Below are positions 1-7,721 of a DNA stretch of 45,051 bases, piece after piece. A model generated the notes under the pieces. That model searched no databases and had not been told where the DNA came from. It saw nothing but the letters and a program-made list of their open reading frames with translations. This DNA comes from Paracoccaceae bacterium. Lineage in GTDB: Bacteria > Pseudomonadota > Alphaproteobacteria > Rhodobacterales > Rhodobacteraceae. How positions within the stretch are numbered: position 1 is the first letter of the stretch; every line of letters starts with the position of its first letter. The translations under genes and the position numbers were made by a program. Location: contig JANQPC010000021.1 of the NCBI GenBank assembly GCA_028285485.1, positions 1-45,051 of the forward strand, given 5' to 3'.

Positions 1-873
1 GAGCCAGAAGACCATACCGCAGGTTCGCAGCGCCTGGATCAGCACCTCCTGCAGCATTACGAGCGTGAAGGTGCCGCGAACCCAGGCCGCAACCGCCGCG
101 CCGAACGCCCCCAGTGCGGCGCTTTCGGTGATGGAGGCGAGACCGGCATAGATTGAGACCAGAACGCTGGCGGCCACCGCCATCGGCAGGGCGACCCCTT
201 TGAACAGCGCCAGTTTCTCGGCCAGCGGCATATTCGCCTCTTCGGGCCCGAGCGCGGGGCCGAGCGCGGGATTGATCCGGCAGCGGATCAGCACATAGGC
301 CGCGTAGAAGCTGGCCAGCATCAGGCCCGGAACCACGGTTGCAAGAAAGAGGTGCGAGATATTCACCTCAGCCGTCAGCCCGTAGAAGATCAGGATGATC
401 GAGGGCGGGATCATCGTGCCGAGCGATCCGCCCGCCGTAATAAGCCCGATGGCCAGTTTCTTGTCATAGCCCAGCCGCAGCATTTGCGGCAGCGCGATCA
501 GGCCCAGCAGCACAATCTCGCCCCCGATGATGCCCGTTGTGGCGCCGAGGATCACCGCGACGAAGATCGTGACAACGCCGATCCCGCCATTCACCCCGCC
601 CGCCCAGACGTGAAAGGCGCGGTAGAGATCCTTCGCGACGCCCGACTTTTCCATGAAGCTCGCCATCATCACGAACATCGGCACGGCGATCAGCGCGAAA
701 CTGTCGAGGAAATCGACCGTTCGGGATCCGACGATAAAAAGCGCGTTGAGGCCGAACTGGCTGACGGCCAGGACAACTGCGATGGCGCCCGAGACAAAGG
801 CGAGCGGCACCCCCACCATCAGGAGTGTCGCCATCGAAACGACGATCAGAAGAGTGATTGTCCCGATGTCCAA
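1..873 (-). CDS. dctM: TRAP transporter large permease, DctM type (C-terminus off the window)
   Basis: This is the large membrane subunit of a tripartite ATP-independent periplasmic transporter, the ion-driven pore that takes substrate from the DctP protein. I see 291 codons before the left edge, against about 430 for the family, so the C-terminal third is missing. The best start is a TTG at 871-873, three bases after the dctQ stop, giving MDIGTITLLIVV; the first ATG (832-834) would cut into membrane segment 1. Family hallmarks are visible: a GGINGG-like GGVNGG stretch, GATTGIIGGEIVLLG, and the ITAGGSLGTMIPPS segment. It is the last visible gene of the BKACE-dctP-dctQ-dctM operon. Substrate is not readable from the sequence; proximity to a BKACE gene hints at an organic acid. 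Confidence 0.9.
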   Translation of the reverse strand, partial: MDIGTITLLIVVSMATLLMVGVPLAFVSGAIAVVLAVSQFGLNALFIVGSRTVDFLDSFALIAVPMFVMMASFMEKSGVAKDLYRAFHVWAGGVNGGIGVVTIFVAVILGATTGIIGGEIVLLGLIALPQMLRLGYDKKLAIGLITAGGSLGTMIPPSIILIFYGLTAEVNISHLFLATVVPGLMLASFYAAYVLIRCRINPALGPALGPEEANMPLAEKLALFKGVALPMAVAASVLVSIYAGLASITESAALGAFGAAVAAWVRGTFTLVMLQEVLIQALRTCGMVFWL

Positions 874-876
874 AGC

Positions 877-1368
877 TCAGCGCTCGCGCTTGGGCCAGAC
901 CTGGCGCAGAAGAACGATCAGAAACAGCACGGCGCCGATAAAGAGCAGCGCTTTGAGATAGGCCGGCAGGGCGGAGTTCAGCGTGGAGCCCGAGCGTTCG
1001 GGGTTCCACGAGCCATCCAGCGAAAACCGCCAGACCGCGCGATCTGCCTGCCGGAAAGCGGCATAGGCCAGGCCGGAGAGGTAGATCGTGCCTGCCCCGA
1101 TTGTCAGCCAGTGGGACAGGCGCGAAAGCCAGCGGGATTTTTCCACCAGAAAACTGATCCGCATATGCGTGCCTTCGGCCATGCAATAAGCGCCACCGAG
1201 CACGAAGGCGGTGGCCGCCAGCGCAACAGAAGCCTCGTGGGCCCAGATCGTGGGCGAGGAAAAGCCGTAGCGGGCCACCACCTCGTACACCATGAGGAGA
1301 ACCACGGCGGCGAAGGCCCAGGCCGACAGCCGCCCAAGCCAAAGGGCAAGACGATCAATGAAGCGCAT
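877..1368 (-). CDS. dctQ: TRAP transporter small permease, DctQ type
   Basis: Four-helix membrane subunit of the TRAP transporter that pairs with DctM. The protein is 163 aa starting MRFIDRLALWLG; the frame is open upstream to 1491 but those residues are hydrophilic and lie over the end of dctP, so I start at 1368. Four hydrophobic segments are clear, and the family motif between helices 2 and 3 (YCMAEGTHMRISFLVEK) is present. The gene sits 64 bases after dctP and 3 bases before dctM, as expected for a co-transcribed transporter. The Shine-Dalgarno is weak (GGATCGGTA before ATG). Confidence 0.9.
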   Translation of the reverse strand: MRFIDRLALWLGRLSAWAFAAVVLLMVYEVVARYGFSSPTIWAHEASVALAATAFVLGGAYCMAEGTHMRISFLVEKSRWLSRLSHWLTIGAGTIYLSGLAYAAFRQADRAVWRFSLDGSWNPERSGSTLNSALPAYLKALLFIGAVLFLIVLLRQVWPKRER

Positions 1369-1397
1369 TACCGATCCAATGCGGCGGGAGGAGGGGG

Positions 1398-1420
1398 CGG
1401 CGCAGAACGCTACCGCGCCG
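1398..1420 (-). repeat. Intercistronic hairpin between dctP and dctQ
   Basis: Perfect 6-bp inverted repeat CGGCGC (1398-1403) and GCGCCG (1415-1420) with an 11-base loop, in the 64-base gap after the binding-protein gene. No T-run follows on the minus strand, so it is more likely an mRNA-stabilising or processing hairpin than a terminator. Similar hairpins follow the other three binding-protein genes in the window. Confidence 0.45.
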
Positions 1421-1432
1421 GCCCCTTCGGCG

Positions 1433-2431
1433 TTAGTTGAGCCCCAGCTCTGTGAGGAAGGCCGTGTGGCTATCCACGATGGCCTGCGCATCGGCGCTGC
1501 GCCCGCCCCAATCGGCCCAAACCTCCTGCGTCATCGCCCGGAAAGTTGCGGCGTCTTCATCGCCGAAGGCCGTGAAGGTCACGCCAGCCTCGCGCGCCTC
1601 GGCCTCTGCCGCCGCATCCTCATCGCTGAGCGTGCCTTGCAAGCGTTCAGACATCGCGTTGCAGGCGGCCTCGAACGCGCCCTGTGCATCGGCGCTGAGC
1701 GCGTTCCACTTTTCCATGGAGACGGACATTTCGGTTACCGCCATCGAGTGCCGCGCCAGGATCGAGTATTCCGCCTGATTGTGCATTCCAAGCGCCCAGT
1801 TCAGGGCCACGTTGGCGAGATCGGTGGCATCGAGCTGACCGGTTTCCATCGCCGTGACGCTTTCGCCAACGCCCAGCGTGACCAGCGATGCGCCGGCGCG
1901 GCTAAGCAGGTCGGAAGCCAACCCGCCGGGCGCCCGCATCCGCAATCCTTCAAGATCGGCAACGCTTTCAATCGGCACGGTGGAGGGGATCTGTTCCGGC
2001 GGCCAGTAGACCGGACAGATCAGGTGCAGATCGTATTGCGCATAGAGCGCGCGGGCAAGTTCCAGCCCGCCGCCCTCGGTGAACCAGCGGTCGCGCGTGG
2101 CGCTATCCGGATAGGCGCCGATCGTATCGCCAAGAACGCCCATGGCCGGGTCGATGCCGGCAAAATAGGTGGGTGCCGTATATTGCCCGTCAAGCAGCCC
2201 GTTCTGGATGGCCTCTATGGTTTCCGTGGCGCCGACCACCGCGCCGCCGGGCAGAACGGTGATCTGGATCTCGCCATTCGTGGCTTCGGCAAGTTCAGCG
2301 GCCATCTCCTCGAACGCAACTGTGGTGGCCGCCGTTGCGCCAAGGAATGTTTGCATCTGGAAGTCCTCTGCCGCGGCGGCTTGCGCGGCGAAGGCAATCG
2401 TTGTGCCCAGAAGGGCGGTTTTGAGTTTCAT
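1433..2431 (-). CDS. dctP: TRAP transporter substrate-binding protein, DctP type
   Basis: Periplasmic substrate-binding protein that hands its ligand to DctQM. I choose the second in-frame ATG (2429-2431, MKLKTALLG) over the one at 2437: GGGAGG lies about 9 bases from it but only about 3 from the first. The protein then has 332 residues, with a signal peptide ending at AQAAAA before EDF. Family features include QMQTFLGATAATTVAFEE near the N-terminus and the conserved central stretch DLEGLRMRAPGG, where the arginine usually binds a carboxylate of the ligand. It lies 39 bases after the BKACE gene and is followed by a hairpin before dctQ. The ligand is probably an organic acid, inferred from family and operon. 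Confidence 0.9.
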   Translation of the reverse strand: MKLKTALLGTTIAFAAQAAAAEDFQMQTFLGATAATTVAFEEMAAELAEATNGEIQITVLPGGAVVGATETIEAIQNGLLDGQYTAPTYFAGIDPAMGVLGDTIGAYPDSATRDRWFTEGGGLELARALYAQYDLHLICPVYWPPEQIPSTVPIESVADLEGLRMRAPGGLASDLLSRAGASLVTLGVGESVTAMETGQLDATDLANVALNWALGMHNQAEYSILARHSMAVTEMSVSMEKWNALSADAQGAFEAACNAMSERLQGTLSDEDAAAEAEAREAGVTFTAFGDEDAATFRAMTQEVWADWGGRSADAQAIVDSHTAFLTELGLN

Positions 2432-2470
2432 GTCCATGGTCCTCCCATTGGTGATGTCGAATTGCGCGGT

Positions 2471-3370
2471 TCAGGCCGCGATCTGTTTTTCGGGCATGTT
2501 CAGGATTTCGCGGGTTTCCGCGACGGTTGCGGGCTCCCGCCCCAGGGCGCGGGCCTGCGCCACGATCTTGGCGATCACCTCGGCATTGGTGAGATGGCGC
2601 GGGCCGTCCCGATAGGCGTAATCGCCCAGCCCGATGGAGATATGCCCGCCTTCGCGGATTATCTTCTCCGACAGCTCGAATAGGTCGCCCTTGTAATTCA
2701 CAACGGTCCAGACGGTATCGAACCCTGCGGGAAGGAACGTGGTGTGTGCGTCAAGCCCCGCGGTGGTGCCCGGGTGGCCGGCGAAGATGATCTCGTCGGT
2801 CATGCAGAAACAGATGTAGGCGGGCTGAGACAGCACTCCCATCTTCAGGAACTGTTCGATCTGGCGGGTGAAACTGACGTTCCAGCTGACCAGATACGGG
2901 GTGAGCCCGTGGTGCCGGATACGTTCCGCGAAATACATCAGCGTGGCGGTGGAGTTTTTGTAGATCAGATCCGTGGTGTCGTACCGGCCCGCCTCGGGGT
3001 TCCACCAGTCAACATTGACAGAGCCGGTATCCATCGGCGCGAAATCGGGTGCCGTTTCGGGCGCCTTCATCATCTCTTCGATTGCGGCAAAGCGGCCCTT
3101 GGCATCGGTGTCATTGGCCACGTAGCCAAGGGTGGGGTGGATCAGGATATCGGATTGCGCGCGGATGCCTGCGTTGGTTTCAAGGTAGAAGCCGGGATCG
3201 TGATCTGGGGCGCCATCCGCGGTGCGGCCATGAAAATGCACGATCGCAGCGCCTTCATCGTAGCAGGCCTTGGCATCCGCAATAATCTCATGGGGCAGAA
3301 ACGGCACATGCGGATTGCCCTTGCGCGTTGCCAGCTCGTTCACGCGCGCCTCGATGATGATCTTGTTCAA
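2471..3370 (-). CDS. BKACE-family (DUF849) protein with altered active-site residues
   Basis: Member of the beta-keto-acid cleavage enzyme family, TIM-barrel proteins that condense a beta-keto acid with acetyl-CoA to give acetoacetate and a new acyl-CoA. The 299-aa length is normal. The two metal-binding histidines are present as HFH (H45, H47). The later motif that normally reads R-x-G-L-E-D in 3-keto-5-aminohexanoate cleavage enzyme (Arg226, Glu230, Asp231) here reads S-I-G-L-G-D (S245, G249, D250). The zinc-ligand Glu and the catalytic Arg are therefore replaced, although Asp is kept. The protein clearly differs from the second BKACE at 24185-25021. First gene of the BKACE-TRAP operon and divergent from a PAS-LuxR regulator. 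Fold is certain; activity on a beta-keto acid is not. Confidence 0.85.
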   Translation of the reverse strand: MNKIIIEARVNELATRKGNPHVPFLPHEIIADAKACYDEGAAIVHFHGRTADGAPDHDPGFYLETNAGIRAQSDILIHPTLGYVANDTDAKGRFAAIEEMMKAPETAPDFAPMDTGSVNVDWWNPEAGRYDTTDLIYKNSTATLMYFAERIRHHGLTPYLVSWNVSFTRQIEQFLKMGVLSQPAYICFCMTDEIIFAGHPGTTAGLDAHTTFLPAGFDTVWTVVNYKGDLFELSEKIIREGGHISIGLGDYAYRDGPRHLTNAEVIAKIVAQARALGREPATVAETREILNMPEKQIAA

Positions 3371-3399
3371 CGCTGCCTCCCTCCACCTGCCTCGAACGC

Positions 3400-3416
3400 T
3401 GCGGCACGAGGCCGCA
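3400..3416. repeat. Inverted repeat in the BKACE leader
   Basis: TGCGGC (3400-3405) and GCCGCA (3411-3416) form a perfect 6-bp inverted repeat around ACGAG, 30-46 bases upstream of the BKACE start. It could be an operator half-pair or a leader hairpin; nothing in the sequence decides between these. Confidence 0.35.
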
Positions 3417-3430
3417 TAAATCTAGCCTTT

Positions 3431-3469
3431 AGTTATAATCGGCTTGCATTTTCTGCATTTTTTATAACT
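3431..3469. promoter_or_regulatory. Divergent promoter region with AGTTATAA inverted repeat
   Basis: In the 107-base gap between the BKACE operon and the PAS-LuxR gene, AGTTATAA (3431-3438) and TTATAACT (3462-3469) form a perfect 8-bp inverted repeat with centres 31 bases apart, about three helical turns. A related GGTTATA lies at 3472-3478. The repeat includes a perfect TATAAT (3434-3439) on the plus strand and TATAAC-type boxes on both strands, so it may act as the two -10 elements, as an operator, or both. The patch is AT-rich compared with its surroundings. Confidence 0.5.
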
Positions 3470-3477
3470 TTGGTTAT

Positions 3478-4389
3478 ATGAGTACCGGATCTCACTCCCC
3501 ACTCAAGCCCGCCCGCGCGGTTGAAGCGCTTCTGGGGCGAAGCTTCCCGGGGCACACGATGCAGCGGGTTAGAACACCCGATGGCCGCTATCGCTACGGC
3601 TATGTCGGTGCGGGGGTGAAAGACCTTTTCAACCTCGACCCGGAGGACCTTATGGCCCGGGCGGAGGTGGATCATTCCTGGGTTCACCCCGATGACCGGC
3701 CCCGGTTTATCGAAGCGCTCGAATCCTCGGCCCGGGATCTGACGCCGCTTGACGTGGAGGTGCGCGTGGAAAGCCCCACCGGTGATTACCGCTGGGTGCG
3801 TTCCCTGGGCCACCCGCGGCAGGGCAGCGGCGGCACGGTGATCTGGGATGGCGTGGCGCTTGATGTTCATGACCGGCGCTCGGCCCTCGAAACCCTTTCG
3901 AGCATGATCACGAGCATGCGCGATAGCGAGACCTCGGAAGACCGGTTCTCTGCCATCGCCAAGCAGGATGTCAGCGACCGTCTCGATGAACTCAGGGCCA
4001 GCATCCTCAGCTTTGCCCCGAGCGTTGAGGAGACCCAGCGCGGCGCGTTTGACCGGCTGACCGACAGTTTCGAGGCGCTGGCGCAGGCGATGATGGCGGC
4101 AAATGAGCTGACCGAAACGGTCGAGAAGGCCGGCCATAGAAGCGATGCGGATGCCGGGCTGGCATCGGGCCGCGCGGGCGGGCTCACATCGCGCCAGCTT
4201 CAGATCCTGCGGCTGGCGGCCAACGGCGCCTCGAACCGTGATATCGGGGCGCGGCTGGGCCTATCGGAAGGCACCGTAAAGCAACACATGACCCGCATCT
4301 TTAAAAGGCTCGGGGTGCAGAACCGGGCCGAAGCAGTCGCCCGACTCGGGGTGGGGATGGGGCGGCCCGGCCTGCCTGACCCACATTGA
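3478..4389 (+). CDS. PAS domain-containing LuxR-family transcriptional regulator
   Basis: A 303-aa one-component regulator. Residues about 38-135 form a PAS_3-type sensor (SWVHPDDRPRF, then a YRWVRSLGHP strand). A helical linker follows at about 136-225. A LuxR-type helix-turn-helix covers 236-290 (LTSRQLQILRLAANG, then GLSEGTVKQHMTRIFKRL). There is no receiver domain, so it is not an ordinary response regulator. I see no Shine-Dalgarno before the ATG at 3478, and a TATAAC lies only 10 bases upstream, which would fit a leaderless message. It diverges from the BKACE-TRAP operon and is the obvious candidate to control it. The PAS ligand is unknown. Confidence 0.88.
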   Translation: MSTGSHSPLKPARAVEALLGRSFPGHTMQRVRTPDGRYRYGYVGAGVKDLFNLDPEDLMARAEVDHSWVHPDDRPRFIEALESSARDLTPLDVEVRVESPTGDYRWVRSLGHPRQGSGGTVIWDGVALDVHDRRSALETLSSMITSMRDSETSEDRFSAIAKQDVSDRLDELRASILSFAPSVEETQRGAFDRLTDSFEALAQAMMAANELTETVEKAGHRSDADAGLASGRAGGLTSRQLQILRLAANGASNRDIGARLGLSEGTVKQHMTRIFKRLGVQNRAEAVARLGVGMGRPGLPDPH

Positions 4390-4472
4390 GTGTTGGTGCT
4401 TGGCCCGGCTCCTGCCCGGCGCCTGGGTTCACAGGCCCGCAGAGCGAGTTGTGGCCGCCCGCTCGCGCCGGA

Positions 4473-7400
4473 CTACTCTGCGGCAACCTTGCCGGACCGC
4501 TGCTTTGGCTTCGAAAGCCGAACGATGCCCGCGCGCGTATCCGCCCCTTCGGGCGTGCTTCCCGACGCGAAGGCGCGGCCCAGTTTTGTGGCGGTCGCGG
4601 CAAGGCGGGCCTGCAAAACAAAGACCGCGGGCACGCAAACGATCACGATCAAGGTGCCAAACAGAACGCCGTAGCCGATAGAGACGGCAAGCGGGATCAG
4701 GAATTGGGCCTGAAGCGAGGTTTCCACGATCAGGGGAAACACGCCGAGGAAGGTGGTGAGCGAGGTCAGAAGGATCGGGCGGAACCGTTCCTTGGTGCCG
4801 CGCACCACCGCCTCGCGCAGCTCCAGCCCCTCGCCGAGATATTCGTTGTATAGATCCACCATCACGAGGGAGTTGTTAATCACCACGCCGGCCAAACCGA
4901 TGATCCCGAAGATCGAAAGGAGCGTGAGCGGGATACCCATGATGAGGTGGCCCGCAACGGCGCCCACAAGCCCCAGCGGGATGGCGAGCATCACGACGAC
5001 CGGCTGGATGTAAGAGCGGAAGATCAGCGCCAGCAGCGCAAAGATCACGAAAAGCGCGATGGCCACGGCCTGGCCAAGGGCGGCTGCGGCATCGCCCTGC
5101 GTTCGTTGCTCGCCGCCAAAATCAACGATCAGGCCATCGTAGCGTTCGGAAAGCACGGGGATGATTTCGCCCTGAATGATCGTATTCGCTTCCTGGCCGG
5201 TGATCACCGCGGGATCGACATCTGCCGTAACCGTTGTGATCTCGCGCCCGTTGCGGCGCAGGATTTCGGTTGGCGCCAGCCCCTCGTCAACACGGGCCAC
5301 GGCCGACAAAGGGATCACATCGCCTGATGGTGTGGTGACCCAGCTTTCGAGAAGGTCGGCAAGGCTGTCGCGATCTTCGGCGGGGTAGCGCACCATCACA
5401 GCAACATTATCGGCCCCGCGCTGAACCGTGGTTGCCTCAAGGCCGAAAAAGCCGGCCCGGGTTTGCGTGGCAAGGTCTTCAAGCGTCACGCCCCAGATCC
5501 GCGCCTCGTTGCGCAAGGCCAGGCGGTATTCGGTGAGGCCCGCGGAATTGTCATCGCGGATCGAGAACACGCCCGGAATGCCGCGCAGGCCCTCGCGAAG
5601 CTCTGCTACGACGGGGCTGATATCCTGACCGTCGGGCAGAGAGAGCTCCACTGCAATCGGATCGCCCGCGCCCACAAGCTGGGCGGAGACGGTGAGGCTG
5701 TTGATCCCGGGAACATCCCCGATCGTATCCAGCCAGGCGGTTTCAAAATCCGATGTGGGCCAATCGCGCAGCTCCGGGTCGGTGATCTCGACAACCACGT
5801 TGGCCACAGTCGCCCCGCTCGCGGTTTGCCCGCCATTGGGCCCGCCTGCCGCGGGGCCGAGGCCCACAACCACGTTCTGGCCCACAAGAACCGGCGGCGC
5901 GCTGGCGCTCAGCCGCGCCTGGATGGTGCCGGCGGCCTCTTCGGCGGCCAGGCGCACGTCTTCCGCCACGCGTTCCGTCATCGCGAAGGTTGTGCCATCG
6001 CTCATCTCGATACTGGCGGTTACAAAGGTGCCATCAATCGAGGGGAAGAAATTGAACCGCACATAGCCATGGGCGAGAAGCCCGACGGTAAGGATCATCA
6101 GCGCTATGGCACCCGCGATGGGGATGAGAACCCGCCGGGTGGTGAAGCGCAGGATCGCGTCCAGCGGCCCGTGGATGAAGCCCTGAAGCCCGCGATCCAC
6201 CCCTGCCCGCAGAAGGCGCAATGTGCGCAAGACAAGGTTCGGCCTGTAGTCGGCCGAAACATCCAGTTTCGAGAGGTTCCGCGGCAGAATGAACAGCGCC
6301 TGCAGGAGCGACATGGCGAGAACGATCATCACCACAAGCGGGATATCGGAGAGGAATTTGCCCAGCGTACCGGGAAGTTCCAGCAGCGGCCAGAATGCCA
6401 CAAGCGTTGTGACGGTGGAAAAGACAACCGGCACGGCAATGCGCTGCGTGGCGCGCACGGCGGCCTCCTGCGGCGACATCCCGCGCTCGTTGTAGGTATA
6501 GACGTTTTCCGAGACGACGATGGCGTTATCGACGATGATCCCGATGGCGAGGATGAACCCGAACAGCGAGATCATGTTGATCGACATGCCGACGGCCGCC
6601 ATCGTGGCAAGCGCGGCGGCGAACGACACTGCGATCCCAACGGCCGACCAGGCCGCCAGCCGAAAATCGAGAAACAGGGCAAGGCAGGCCACCACTAGCG
6701 CAAGGCCGATGATCGCGTTGCTCAAAAGCAGATCGAGCCGGGATTGCAATTCGCGCGCATCGTTTTGCCAGACCGAGGCGGTGACGCCTTCCTGCAATGA
6801 GGGCAGGTAGCTTTCGGCAAGGTAGGCTTGCGCGGCTTCGACGATTTCGAGAACCTGCTCTTCGCCCACCCGAAACACGTTCACCGAAACAGAGCGCTCA
6901 CCGTTGAACGAGGCCGAAAGATCGGTGTCCTCGAACCCGTCGGTCACCGTGGCGACATCGCGCAGGAACAGGCGGCCACCGTTTTCCCCCGTTCTCAGAA
7001 CGATGTTTTCAAAATCGGCCTGGGTGTAGTTCCGCCCCACCGTGCGGATCGGAAAGCTTACCGTATCGGTATCAATCGCGCCGCCGGGCAGTTCGAGCGA
7101 GTTTTGCCGGATCGCATTGGAGACTTCCGCCATGCTGAGCCCATAGGCGCGCAGCGTGTCCCGATCCACTTCAACGGTCACCTCATAGTCGCGCCGGTTG
7201 CCGACTTCGACGTAAGAAACCCCATCGAGAAGCAGAAGCTCGTCGCGCAGGCGTTCGGCTTCTTCGGTGAGAACGCGTTCGCTGGCGGTGCCGTGAACCG
7301 CGATTTCAAGCACGCGCGTTGAGTTGGTGGATTGCGTGACCGTGGGGTCTTCCACATCTTCGGGGAACACGCTGATGCTATCCACCTCGGTGCGGATCTC

Positions 7401-7721
7401 ATCGAGTTTTTCCTGCAGGTCTTCGCCGAGCAGGAAGGTTACCGTGATGCTGCCACGGCCTTCGGAGATACTCGCGGTGATCTCGTCGATCCCATCCACC
7501 GCCGTCAGTTCATCCTCAATCGGGCGAATCACGCTTTCCTGGATTTCGGTGGGGGAGGCGCCGGGATAGCTGACCGAGATGTTCACGCTATCGAGCGTGA
7601 TCTCGGGAAAAGTCTTCTGCGCGATGGTGAGGGCCGACAGAACCCCGAGCGCGCTCACGAACAAGATCGTGAGCATGGCGGCAACGGGGTGCTCGGCGCA
7701 CCAGCGGATCGCGGCGTTCAT
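4473..7721 (-). CDS. RND-family efflux pump inner-membrane transporter (AcrB/HAE1 type)
   Basis: Proton-driven inner-membrane pump of a tripartite efflux system, 1082 aa, a normal length. Residues 1-35 give the first membrane helix; two periplasmic porter regions and two further helix bundles follow. The transmembrane-4 relay reads GIIVDNAIVV: the first Asp of the AcrB Asp-Asp pair is kept and the second is Asn, a change seen in many relatives. The transmembrane-10 stretch GLAGVVINNSLVMVD has no Lys at the AcrB K940 position. Its ATG overlaps the adaptor stop by four bases (ATGA), so the two are co-translated. An outer-membrane channel gene is not in the window. Substrate unknown; the local TetR regulator suggests induction by a toxic compound. 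Confidence 0.93.
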   Translation of the reverse strand: MNAAIRWCAEHPVAAMLTILFVSALGVLSALTIAQKTFPEITLDSVNISVSYPGASPTEIQESVIRPIEDELTAVDGIDEITASISEGRGSITVTFLLGEDLQEKLDEIRTEVDSISVFPEDVEDPTVTQSTNSTRVLEIAVHGTASERVLTEEAERLRDELLLLDGVSYVEVGNRRDYEVTVEVDRDTLRAYGLSMAEVSNAIRQNSLELPGGAIDTDTVSFPIRTVGRNYTQADFENIVLRTGENGGRLFLRDVATVTDGFEDTDLSASFNGERSVSVNVFRVGEEQVLEIVEAAQAYLAESYLPSLQEGVTASVWQNDARELQSRLDLLLSNAIIGLALVVACLALFLDFRLAAWSAVGIAVSFAAALATMAAVGMSINMISLFGFILAIGIIVDNAIVVSENVYTYNERGMSPQEAAVRATQRIAVPVVFSTVTTLVAFWPLLELPGTLGKFLSDIPLVVMIVLAMSLLQALFILPRNLSKLDVSADYRPNLVLRTLRLLRAGVDRGLQGFIHGPLDAILRFTTRRVLIPIAGAIALMILTVGLLAHGYVRFNFFPSIDGTFVTASIEMSDGTTFAMTERVAEDVRLAAEEAAGTIQARLSASAPPVLVGQNVVVGLGPAAGGPNGGQTASGATVANVVVEITDPELRDWPTSDFETAWLDTIGDVPGINSLTVSAQLVGAGDPIAVELSLPDGQDISPVVAELREGLRGIPGVFSIRDDNSAGLTEYRLALRNEARIWGVTLEDLATQTRAGFFGLEATTVQRGADNVAVMVRYPAEDRDSLADLLESWVTTPSGDVIPLSAVARVDEGLAPTEILRRNGREITTVTADVDPAVITGQEANTIIQGEIIPVLSERYDGLIVDFGGEQRTQGDAAAALGQAVAIALFVIFALLALIFRSYIQPVVVMLAIPLGLVGAVAGHLIMGIPLTLLSIFGIIGLAGVVINNSLVMVDLYNEYLGEGLELREAVVRGTKERFRPILLTSLTTFLGVFPLIVETSLQAQFLIPLAVSIGYGVLFGTLIVIVCVPAVFVLQARLAATATKLGRAFASGSTPEGADTRAGIVRLSKPKQRSGKVAAE

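Noticed and set aside
464-1342. A 292-codon minus-strand frame overlapping dctQ and dctM
   Set aside because: A shifted frame over two genes with clear TRAP permease sequences.
4421-4436. GCCTG/CAGGC stem between the PAS-LuxR gene and the RND pump
   Set aside because: Short stem with no T-run on either strand; not distinguishable from chance in GC-rich DNA.
5463-6698. A 411-codon plus-strand frame inside the RND pump
   Set aside because: Antisense shadow; Arg/His/Asp-rich, no recognisable domain, while the minus-strand frame is a full RND transporter.
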